From: Planctomycetota bacterium
GTDB taxonomy: Bacteria > Planctomycetota > Phycisphaerae > UBA1845 > PWPN01
DNA length: 12,695 nucleotides
NCBI GenBank assembly: GCA_016209665.1
Contig: JACQVT010000677.1
Coordinates: forward strand, 1-12,695
Direction of reading: 5' to 3'
In this document: one piece after another, positions 1 to 5,067 of the stretch
Layout: each line of letters starts with the position of its first letter
Position numbering within the stretch: the first letter of the stretch is position 1
Translations under genes and position numbers: made by a program
Notes under the pieces: model-generated
What the model saw: only the letters and a program-made list of their open reading frames with translations
Told to the model about the DNA's origin: nothing
Databases searched by the model: none

Positions 1-1054
1 CGATGAACCGAGCCACGTCCATCTCGTGCATGTACGCCACACCGTTCAGTTCGCCTCCGGCCCCGCAGCCGAGGCCCAGCACGTCAACGCCCCCAAGCCG
101 CGACCCGTTGTAGGTGCGGGTCTCCACGCCTTCGCGTCCGTAGTGGAAAGGCAACATCCGCCGCCAACCCGGCCGGCCGAGCAGCGCTCGATCCGCCTGC
201 CGGTGCAGGTAGTACTCGACGTTTATGCCGCCGAGCGGCGGCTCCTGCCCGGCCGCGATTGCCCGGCACAGTCCGCTGTTGGGAAACGGGATCAAGCCAT
301 ACACGCTGGCCCCGCTCGCCGGCGTGGATGCGAGGCACCGCAGATCGTCCGCCCAGGTGGCCTCGGTCTGGCCGGGCAGGTTATAGATCAAATCGACGCT
401 GATGCTGCCGAAGCCGAGCCGGCCGGCGGCATCGAGCGTGCGCAGAATTCCATCGTGGTCCACCACGCGGCCGATCCGCCCCCGGATCTGCGTGTCGAAC
501 GTCTGCACGCCGAAGCTGACGCGGTTGACCCCGGCGTCGCGCAGGCAAGCGAGGTAGTCCTCATCCACGCCGTCGAACCGCGCTTCCACCGTGAACTCGC
601 ACGTCGGGTCGAGCGGAAACCGCTCGCGCACCTGCCGAACCAGCCCGACGAGTGAGTCCGCATCGAGGACCGTCGGCGTGCCGCCCCCGAAATAGACGGC
701 GGCAAATGGCCGGGCCCGGCTCCACCGCCGCCGGGCGACGGCGTCGATCTCGCGGCCCAGTGCCGCGACGTAGGGATCGATCGCCGGACTCACCGCCTGG
801 CGGATGAACGCGCAGAACGTGCAGATGCGCCGGCAGAATGGCACGTGCAGGTAAAGCACCCGCGGCCGATCGCTGTGGGTCTCGTCGAGCACGGCGGCCA
901 GGCGGCGGCAGGCGGCGTCACCTCGACACATACGTCCGCCCAGGCCCGCGGTGGCCTCCTGGTGCGTCCGGACCCGCCGGTCGAACCACTCCCAAACCGG
1001 CCGGCCCGCCCGTTTGCGGCGCAGGGCCTCGTGCACTTGGAGCGCGGAATTCAT
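1..1054 (-). CDS. hutW: Radical SAM heme-utilization protein HutW/ChuW-like, 3' end cut by window edge
   Basis: The open frame runs from ATG at 1054 to the window edge (351 codons) without a stop, so the C-terminus is missing. The radical SAM cluster motif is CRRICTFC (C74, C78, C81) after LYLHVPF, followed by GGGTPT at 123-128, then EFTVEARFDG and NRVSFGVQTFDTQIRGRIGR, and later DLIYNLPGQTE. The CTFC form and the FGVQTFDTQIR block fit the HutW/ChuW branch better than HemN (CYFC) or HemW (CxYCDF). In E. coli O157:H7 the relative ChuW opens heme anaerobically to anaerobilin using SAM, releasing iron. The start is supported by GGAG seven bases upstream, inside the end of hutX; the gap to hutX is only 4 bp, so the two are probably translationally coupled. 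The residue after the third cluster Cys is Ala where Gly is usual (CTFCGF). A generic HemN-like protein is the alternative, but the hutX neighbour argues for HutW. Confidence 0.88.
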   Translation of the reverse strand, partial: MNSALQVHEALRRKRAGRPVWEWFDRRVRTHQEATAGLGGRMCRGDAACRRLAAVLDETHSDRPRVLYLHVPFCRRICTFCAFIRQAVSPAIDPYVAALGREIDAVARRRWSRARPFAAVYFGGGTPTVLDADSLVGLVRQVRERFPLDPTCEFTVEARFDGVDEDYLACLRDAGVNRVSFGVQTFDTQIRGRIGRVVDHDGILRTLDAAGRLGFGSISVDLIYNLPGQTEATWADDLRCLASTPASGASVYGLIPFPNSGLCRAIAAGQEPPLGGINVEYYLHRQADRALLGRPGWRRMLPFHYGREGVETRTYNGSRLGGVDVLGLGCGAGGELNGVAYMHEMDVARFI

Positions 1055-1058
1055 GGCG

Positions 1059-1616
1059 TCACTCCGAGACACCGCCGCCGGCGAACGCCTGCCGCAGTTC
1101 TTCGAACATCGCCCGCCGTTCCGCCGGCACCTCCTTGCCACCGAAACTCAGGAACACCTTGAACACCGAAGCCCCCTGGCGATCGTAGAACTGAAACGAC
1201 AACACCTTGACGCCGTCCATGTGGCTGGGCTTGGTCACCGCGAAAACTGCGGCGACGGCCTCCTCGCGGATGTGCATGTCCAGCGACGGCGTCTGCACGT
1301 TGAGATAACCGCCCCAGTTGCTGAACTTCCCGAACTCGCCGTGGCATTCGAGCGTCGCCCCGGCGCTGTTGACGACGACGTGGGTCTTGCCGAACCGTTC
1401 GAACTGGCGCACCAGGTCCTGCCACTGCGAGGCGTCCAGTTCCGTGACCTGCTCGGCGGGCAGGGCCCGAATCACATGGACCTCGGCGACGTTCAACTCG
1501 CGGGCCAGTTGCGAGGTCATCTTGTGCGGCTCGCGGGCCAACGCCTCGCGTACCCGCTCCTGAACGCCGGTGTCCGCCGTTGCCGATGGTTTCCGATCGA
1601 TCAATTCCGTCCGCAT
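1059..1616 (-). CDS. hutX: Heme utilization cytosolic carrier protein HutX/ChuX-like
   Basis: This 185-residue protein matches the size and layout of the HutX/HuvX/ChuX family, which binds heme in the cytoplasm and hands it to the degrading enzyme. Residues about 18-53 form a helix-turn-helix-like N-terminus (TSQLARELNVAEVHVIRALP). The following alpha/beta part has family-like blocks: THVVVNSAGATLECHGEF (78-95), WGGYLNVQ (101-108), HIREEAVAAVFAVTKP (115-130), LSFQFYDRQGASVFKVFLSF (139-158). The ATG at 1616 is preceded by a strong GGAGG seven bases upstream. A much longer reading in the same frame exists further upstream, but it lies inside the pilin gene and has no ribosome site of its own. 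The gene sits 35 bp after the pseudopilin and 4 bp before hutW, so it belongs to the same transcript. The family assignment is by recalled motifs, not alignment. Confidence 0.87.
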   Translation of the reverse strand: MRTELIDRKPSATADTGVQERVREALAREPHKMTSQLARELNVAEVHVIRALPAEQVTELDASQWQDLVRQFERFGKTHVVVNSAGATLECHGEFGKFSNWGGYLNVQTPSLDMHIREEAVAAVFAVTKPSHMDGVKVLSFQFYDRQGASVFKVFLSFGGKEVPAERRAMFEELRQAFAGGGVSE

Positions 1617-1651
1617 GAGTGGTCCTCCAATCTGGACGCCTGGTTCCTTGT

Positions 1652-2470
1652 TCAATATCCCGGCCAATGCTGCTGCCAGTACCGCGTGAAGTAGATGTCC
1701 ACGCGGTCGCCGTCGGCGTGCAGCTCGTGATAGGCCGGTTTGGGGCCGTTCCCCAGCGTGTTGGCCTCGAACTGCGAGCGGGCGTTGCCCAGATCGTAGC
1801 GCACGTTCGGCGCCCCGAAGTGGGGGTAGATCGGTTTGCCCAGGGCGGGCTGACCACCCAGGGCCTCGGCGACGATCGCCCGCCTCACGTTCCACCAGCC
1901 CTTTTTGTTTCGGTTGAGGGCGGGTGCCTGGACGTACCGCCGGCCGTCGAGCAGCCGCAGCGGCCGGCCGTCGAAATGTGTGTAGTTGCTGACCGCCGGG
2001 TCGAAAACGCCGCCAGTGTTGGCACTCACGTTTCGATCGTAGGGCACGCCCTGCCCGATCTTCCCGGCCGAGCTGAACGTGTACGTCAGCTTCCATCCGC
2101 CGCAGCCCGCGTTGGCCGGAAACCCCGCCGACGCCGACGGGCATCGCCAACTCCCCGGCTGCACGTACCGCGTCAGTACCCGGCCCGCGGTCGTCGGATA
2201 CCGCGGATCGAACGGGTCCGCGTTGGGCTGCGACAGATTCACGTCTTCCAGGAACGGCAGACGCTCCTTGAATTGCAGCGTGTACGCCAGGATGCCCGTC
2301 CAGATGCTCCGCAGGTTGTTGCGGCACACGAGCTGGCGGGACCGCTCGCGGGCCTGGGCCAGCGACGGCCACAGGATGCTGACCAGCAGGGCGATCACGG
2401 CAATGACCACCAGCACCTCGATGAGCGTGAAGCCCCTGCGATTGCCATTCCGATCGCGTCGTGTCTGCAT
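1652..2470 (-). CDS. Type IV pilin-like (pseudopilin) protein with prepilin cleavage signal
   Basis: This is a 272-residue protein. The N-terminus carries a class III signal: basic residues, then [22 protein letters not shown]. Cleavage by prepilin peptidase is expected after G13, leaving F14 to be methylated, and the mature Glu5 (E18) is present. One hydrophobic helix (about 14-34) is followed by a globular domain with cysteines near C49 and a C-terminal [18 protein letters not shown] stretch. That tail recalls the H-X9-DG tail common in planctomycete pilin-like proteins, but I could not fit the exact spacing. ATG 2470 was chosen because GAGGTG lies eight bases upstream; an alternative ATG at 2488 overlaps the stop of the preceding gene and would add MSEVTP. 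Planctomycetes encode many such proteins, often beside dockerin-like secreted proteins, and their roles are mostly unknown. Here it sits between a secreted protein and the heme genes, suggesting a cell-surface or periplasmic role in the same process. Confidence 0.85.
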   Translation of the reverse strand: MQTRRDRNGNRRGFTLIEVLVVIAVIALLVSILWPSLAQARERSRQLVCRNNLRSIWTGILAYTLQFKERLPFLEDVNLSQPNADPFDPRYPTTAGRVLTRYVQPGSWRCPSASAGFPANAGCGGWKLTYTFSSAGKIGQGVPYDRNVSANTGGVFDPAVSNYTHFDGRPLRLLDGRRYVQAPALNRNKKGWWNVRRAIVAEALGGQPALGKPIYPHFGAPNVRYDLGNARSQFEANTLGNGPKPAYHELHADGDRVDIYFTRYWQQHWPGY

Positions 2471-2480
2471 GGGTGTCACC

Positions 2481-3638
2481 TCACTCATCGCAGTGCGGCT
2501 GCGGGTCGTTGCCCGGCCCGCTGGAACACCGCTGCCACGCGGCGAAATCCGTTGAGTCCACATCCAGATCGTTATCGAAGTCCGCCCGCTCGCATCCGGT
2601 CGCGGGCGGACCCAAGCCCGGCCCGGTTTGGCAGACCTCGAATGCGTCCAGGTCGTCCTCGTCCACGTCGCAATCGAAATCGAAGTCCGGGCCGACCGGC
2701 TGACAGGCGTCGATGTCCAAGCGAGCCGCCTTGGCACCGGGGTCCAGCGACAGCCCCTCCTTCATGAAGAACGCCGGGAGCTGCGGCCCTGAGCCGAACA
2801 TCAGGGCCTCCCGCAGGGATGTCACGTAGACGGCCACGCGCCCGGCGTTCAGTTGCTCCCGGAAGTACCACCGGACGCTGCCGCCGCTCAGGCCGAGATC
2901 CACGTCGAAGGTCACGTCGAACGGTGTCGGCTGACTGCCCGGTGTGTACTGCTGGGGATTACCGATTGCCCACGGCTGTGGCGTGAACTGGTACACGCCC
3001 AGCCCCGCGTTGTGCAGCCCCTTGACGTTGTCCTCGACGTGCAATGCGTCGGGGCCACCGCCCAGGAACACGAACGGGAACGGATCGCGCGGCAGGTCCG
3101 ACACACTGTCCGAGCCGACGTATAGACTCGTCTCGGTCCAGGTTTGCAGCGTATACGTTGGGCCGAAACCGGCCCCGAACAGCTCGATCGGCCGGCCGGC
3201 ATCCGCGTCGTCGCTTTCGCCGTCGAGGTCGCCGGGCTCGCCCCGAGCCACGCCATCCGCGTTGAGCTGGTCGTCACCGTTCACGTCGTAGGTGAACCAC
3301 TCGTCCACGGTCGTGTCGATCTGCCAGGTGGCGTCTTTCGGGTTGGTCAGCGTGACGCGGACCGACCGCACGCCGTAGGCTTCCACGCCGAGACCGGCGG
3401 GCAACAGCGCCCCGGTGTTCCAGACCACGACCACGCAGCCGTCCCGATCGTTGAACGCCGCCGAGCCCGCCGCGCCGAAACAAGTGGCCACCGACCGCGT
3501 GCCCGGCGTGAAGCTGAACGGGTAGTGCCAGCGATCATACATCGGCGTCGCGGAACTGAACGGCTCCCCGCGCGCGGGTCTCGTGACACCGATCCCGACA
3601 AGCATCAGGCAACACATCACGTAGCGCATCATCGTCAT
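2481..3638 (-). CDS. Secreted protein with dockerin-like C-terminal repeats, function unknown
   Basis: This is a 385-residue protein. An N-terminal signal peptide ([24 protein letters not shown]) is followed by a globular region of about 285 residues that I do not recognise as a named domain. It contains [15 protein letters not shown] (34-48), an acidic calcium-loop-like segment [12 protein letters not shown] (118-129), and [13 protein letters not shown] (147-159). I recall similar YDRW...P and GRPVELFGAGF wording from other planctomycete proteins. The C-terminus has two dockerin-type calcium-loop repeats, about 318-336 and 352-371, each ending in Cys and a TGPG or SGPG turn (CQTGPG, CSSGPG). 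Such tails are common in planctomycete secreted proteins and may mediate surface attachment. The start is uncertain: ATG 3638 lies only three bases after GGGGG, whereas ATG 3632 gives better spacing (eight bases). The stop overlaps the alternative ATG of the pilin gene. A 12-bp hairpin lies just before the ribosome site. Confidence 0.82.
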   Translation of the reverse strand: MTMMRYVMCCLMLVGIGVTRPARGEPFSSATPMYDRWHYPFSFTPGTRSVATCFGAAGSAAFNDRDGCVVVVWNTGALLPAGLGVEAYGVRSVRVTLTNPKDATWQIDTTVDEWFTYDVNGDDQLNADGVARGEPGDLDGESDDADAGRPIELFGAGFGPTYTLQTWTETSLYVGSDSVSDLPRDPFPFVFLGGGPDALHVEDNVKGLHNAGLGVYQFTPQPWAIGNPQQYTPGSQPTPFDVTFDVDLGLSGGSVRWYFREQLNAGRVAVYVTSLREALMFGSGPQLPAFFMKEGLSLDPGAKAARLDIDACQPVGPDFDFDCDVDEDDLDAFEVCQTGPGLGPPATGCERADFDNDLDVDSTDFAAWQRCSSGPGNDPQPHCDE

Positions 3639-3645
3639 GACCCCC

Positions 3646-3687
3646 GGGGCGAACGTGGCCGTGCTGCCGCACAGACACGTTCGCCCC
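3646..3687. repeat. 12-bp inverted repeat next to the ribosome site of the dockerin-like gene
   Basis: The arms GGGGCGAACGTG (3646-3657) and CACGTTCGCCCC (3676-3687) are perfect complements, with an 18-base loop that can form a small inner GTGC/GCAC stem. It lies 18 bases after the PEP-CTERM stop codon, and on the minus strand its 3' arm directly abuts the GGGGG ribosome site of the next gene. There is no T-run on either side, so it is not a standard intrinsic terminator. It may set the ratio of the two surface proteins by processing, stability or translation control; this is inference. Confidence 0.75.
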
Positions 3688-3705
3688 AGCGCTCGTTTTC
3701 CTCGG

Positions 3706-4413
3706 TCACGCCGTACCTGCCCGCCGGCGAGCACCACACAGCACCATTCCGAGGCCAAGCAGCGATGCCATCACCGGCTCGGGCACCGGGTTGGGCTCGG
3801 GCAGGTACGTCGGCCCGGTGATGCTGTCCACCGCCACGCGGTCCAGGCTCATGTGCGGACCGGTTGCCGCGAACTCAACGGTGAACGACGGAGCCGAGTA
3901 GGGCAGGTGAAACTTGAACCAAGTCTCGACGGCATAGCCGCCTGGTCCGCCGAGTGCCTCCCTCAGCAACTCGCCCTGGTCCACCGGCGTAACGCCGCCG
4001 ATGTTCATCGTGCCCATGTTGATCTCGGCGCCCAGCGTGCGCGTCTGAAGGATGACCGTTGTGACGCTGCTCCCCGCCGCGTAGTCGGGCACGGCCACGT
4101 CGATGTCCAGCGGGCCGAACGGCGAATAGATGTTCTCCCCGCCGGCGATAAAGCCGTCGGTCGCGTTGGTCACCGTGGCCGTGCCGTTCGGATTGAACGA
4201 CCCCACGTCCGGCGAGTTCGGCGCCGTCGCGCTGGTGAACACGTTCCATTCCTGGTACGTCGTGCCCGCCTGCCCGCGCGTCCACGTCGCCGGCGCGTTG
4301 AACGCCGCCTGGGCCGACGCCGCTATCACCGCCATTGCCGTGGCGCCGGCCATCGTCAGCCAGCCATTCATTCCCGTTCCACCATTCCCGCAAGTCCTCA
4401 TCGTGCGAACCAT
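3706..4413 (-). CDS. PEP-CTERM sorting domain surface protein
   Basis: This is a 235-residue protein. A long N-terminal export signal ends near AASAQAAF (about 31-38). The middle, rich in Thr, Ala, Gly and Asn, looks like a beta-rich extracellular domain of unknown function. The C-terminus is a clear PEP-CTERM signal: VPEP (210-213), the hydrophobic helix VMASLLGLGMVLCG, and a basic RRR end. In the family, exosortase recognises this tail and the protein is processed at the envelope or released into extracellular matrix; no exosortase gene is in this window. ATG 4413 was chosen because AGGAG lies nine bases upstream; a later ATG at residue 15 (MNGWLTM) would also give a good signal peptide. 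It is the first gene of the predicted five-gene heme operon, about 400 bp after a Fur-box-like palindrome. What it binds cannot be told from the sequence. Confidence 0.82.
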   Translation of the reverse strand: MVRTMRTCGNGGTGMNGWLTMAGATAMAVIAASAQAAFNAPATWTRGQAGTTYQEWNVFTSATAPNSPDVGSFNPNGTATVTNATDGFIAGGENIYSPFGPLDIDVAVPDYAAGSSVTTVILQTRTLGAEINMGTMNIGGVTPVDQGELLREALGGPGGYAVETWFKFHLPYSAPSFTVEFAATGPHMSLDRVAVDSITGPTYLPEPNPVPEPVMASLLGLGMVLCGARRRAGTA

Positions 4414-4555
4414 GACACGTTTCTCCTCATCAAAAACCATTGGTTTCATTTCCCGGTCCGTGCTTGGACCTCTCTGTTCACGTCACGACACTCAGCGGCT
4501 TCACATCCCGTGCGAATCTCGATGTATCGAACTCGCCGGCCACCTCCTGACAAAC

Positions 4556-4654
4556 GGCTGAGCGGCGGCCGGGAGACGGGCGATCGCCCGAGGACTCCGG
4601 CGCGCCGCCTGCGGGGAATGGCGAACCCCCCACACGGCGAACCGCCGCTCAGCC
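4556..4654. repeat. 13-bp inverted repeat enclosing nested palindromes, in the leader of the heme operon
   Basis: The arms GGCTGAGCGGCGG (4556-4568) and CCGCCGCTCAGCC (4642-4654) are perfect complements 73 bases apart. Between them lie a 14-base palindrome CGGGCGATCGCCCG (4577-4590), an 8-base palindrome GGCGCGCC (4599-4606) and two direct copies of GGCGAACC (4620-4627, 4636-4643). As RNA this could fold into a multi-branched structure closed by the long stem. It sits 142 bases upstream of the PEP-CTERM start, within the predicted minus-strand leader. No ribosome site or plausible reading frame was found in it. Confidence 0.7.
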
Positions 4655-4685
4655 AAGCCAAATCTCAACCGGGAAGGGAATTTCC

Positions 4686-4714
4686 TTGCGGAAAGGTGTC
4701 GCGGGTGGGATAAT
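4686..4714 (+). promoter_or_regulatory. Candidate plus-strand promoter
   Basis: The sequence TTGCGG (4686-4691), a 17-base spacer and GATAAT (4709-4714) resemble a sigma-70 type promoter, with the -10 box matching TATAAT at five of six positions. Transcription would start near 4721 and read toward the intrinsic terminator at 4868-4889. No protein gene lies downstream on this strand, so it would make a non-coding RNA. The match is modest, and such matches arise by chance. Confidence 0.32.
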
Positions 4715-4751
4715 GCCACCAGCGGCGGCCTTCACCGGTTGTCGCCAACAT

Positions 4752-4791
4752 TGGGCGGTCAGGAGACTTTTTCGAGGACTCTGACCGCCCA
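4752..4791. repeat. 11-bp perfect inverted repeat (hairpin)
   Basis: TGGGCGGTCAG (4752-4762) and CTGACCGCCCA (4781-4791) are perfect complements separated by 18 bases. Reading on the plus strand, the stem is followed by ATTTCTTTGGTTTTCC, which is T-rich but interrupted, so it is at best a weak plus-strand terminator. On the minus strand it would be a hairpin about 45 nt into the predicted leader of the heme operon. The sequence CGAGGACTC in its loop (4773-4781) recurs at 4589-4597. Confidence 0.7.
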
Positions 4792-4813
4792 TTTCTTTGG
4801 TTTTCCACGCAAA

Positions 4814-4828
4814 TGAGACTGAGTCTCA
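4814..4828. promoter_or_regulatory. Fur-box-like operator (7-1-7 palindrome)
   Basis: TGAGACT-G-AGTCTCA is a perfect inverted repeat around one central base. The classic Fur box, in its 7-1-7 form, is TGATAAT-N-ATTATCA, with TGAnAAT-N-ATTnTCA variants in many bacteria. The geometry and the TGA...TCA ends agree; the inner A/T to C/G change at one symmetrical pair does not. It lies at about +7 to +21 relative to the start predicted from the minus-strand promoter, a typical place for repression. The heme genes hutX and hutW downstream make iron control sensible. Another dimeric repressor could use the same site. Confidence 0.55.
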
Positions 4829-4841
4829 ATTGCCACGGCCT

Positions 4842-4869
4842 ATTCTAGCCTGCTTCTTGGGGGATGCAA
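4842..4869 (-). promoter_or_regulatory. Candidate promoter of the PEP-CTERM-hutXW operon
   Basis: On the minus strand, TTGCAT (4869-4864) and TAGAAT (4847-4842) are separated by 16 bases. The -10 box matches TATAAT at five of six positions; the -35 box matches only in TTG. The start would be near 4835, giving a leader of about 420 nt before the ATG at 4413. The position directly upstream of the Fur-box-like palindrome supports it. A promoter closer to the gene was looked for and not seen. Confidence 0.4.
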
Positions 4870-4889
4870 GCCCTTTTTGGGCTTTTTTT
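4868..4889 (+). terminator. Intrinsic terminator, plus strand
   Basis: AAGCCC (4868-4873), a TTTTT loop and GGGCTT (4879-4884) form a hairpin followed by five more T (seven in a row in total, 4883-4889). On the minus strand the stem is followed by GCAT, so it would not terminate the protease transcript. All recognisable genes in the window read the other way, so a terminator in this direction needs a plus-strand transcript to explain it. Confidence 0.6.
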
Positions 4890-5067
4890 GCCCGGTTCGG
4901 GGCGGAATCCCGCTCGCGGGCGAGTTGAGGAGCCTCCACGACAGCACAACCTGGCGAGCCGAAGCCCGGACGACCCGCCCGGCGCTGGCTTGACGGGGGT
5001 CATTCTGCTCAGAGGGGCACTCGCTTGCGCTTCGTGCTGGTGAAAGGCACGATCGGGCGCCGTGGTG
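4890..5067. other. Gene-free stretch downstream of the Deg-like protease
   Basis: This is the rest of the 654-bp region between the protease stop and the PEP-CTERM start (4414-5067); the other part is described in the separate regulatory and repeat entries. It holds the short repeat at 5016-5040 and small GC-rich palindromic pieces around 4908-4921, but no clear minus-strand terminator with a T-run for the protease. The frame that can be read through here has no recognisable protein content and probably only reflects the repeat. Confidence 0.6.
5016..5040. repeat. Planctomycete-style short intergenic repeat (AAGCGCAAGCGAGTG type)
   Basis: Read on the minus strand, this is CACGAAGCGCAAGCGAGTGC with short flanks. 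I recall near-identical strings scattered between genes in planctomycete genomes, but could not check this. It can fold as GCAC...GTGC with an inner CGC-TT-GCG stem (5017-5037). It lies just downstream of the protease stop codon. Only one copy is in the window, so its repeat nature rests on memory. Confidence 0.4.

Larger units (their letters stand above)
4721..4889 (+). ncRNA. Candidate small RNA antisense to the start of the heme operon leader
   Basis: This is the interval from the predicted plus-strand start (about 4721) to the end of the strong plus-strand terminator, about 170 nt. It contains a hairpin with an 11-bp stem at 4752-4791 followed by a T-rich stretch, then the 7-1-7 palindrome, then the terminator hairpin and T-run. 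No protein-coding frame is convincing; an 11-codon frame at 4813-4848 has no ribosome site. If made, the RNA would be complementary to the first part of the minus-strand leader and would cross the minus-strand promoter, so transcriptional interference or antisense control is possible. Known RNA families were not recognised. Confidence 0.3.

Noticed and set aside
838..1694. Several overlapping plus-strand frames opposite hutW and hutX.
   Set aside because: They are compositional shadows of the two minus-strand genes, which carry family motifs and ribosome sites.
3637..4713. Long plus-strand open frame opposite the PEP-CTERM gene.
   Set aside because: It is Arg/His/Pro-rich, has no domain or ribosome site, and is explained as the mirror of a GC-rich gene whose minus-strand product is clearly real.
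4501..4719. Short minus-strand frames (72 and 71 codons) in the leader region before the PEP-CTERM gene.
   Set aside because: Both are Arg/Pro/Ser-rich, one has only a GTG start, and neither has a ribosome site; the inverted repeats explain the sequence better.
4813..4848. Eleven-codon plus-strand frame (MRLSLNCHGLF) just before the plus-strand terminator, like an attenuator leader peptide.
   Set aside because: It has no ribosome site, and no plus-strand gene lies beyond the terminator for it to control; its start is simply part of the Fur-like palindrome.
4868..4889. The hairpin as terminator of the Deg-like protease gene.
   Set aside because: On the minus strand the stem is followed by GCAT rather than a T-run; the T-run is only on the plus strand.
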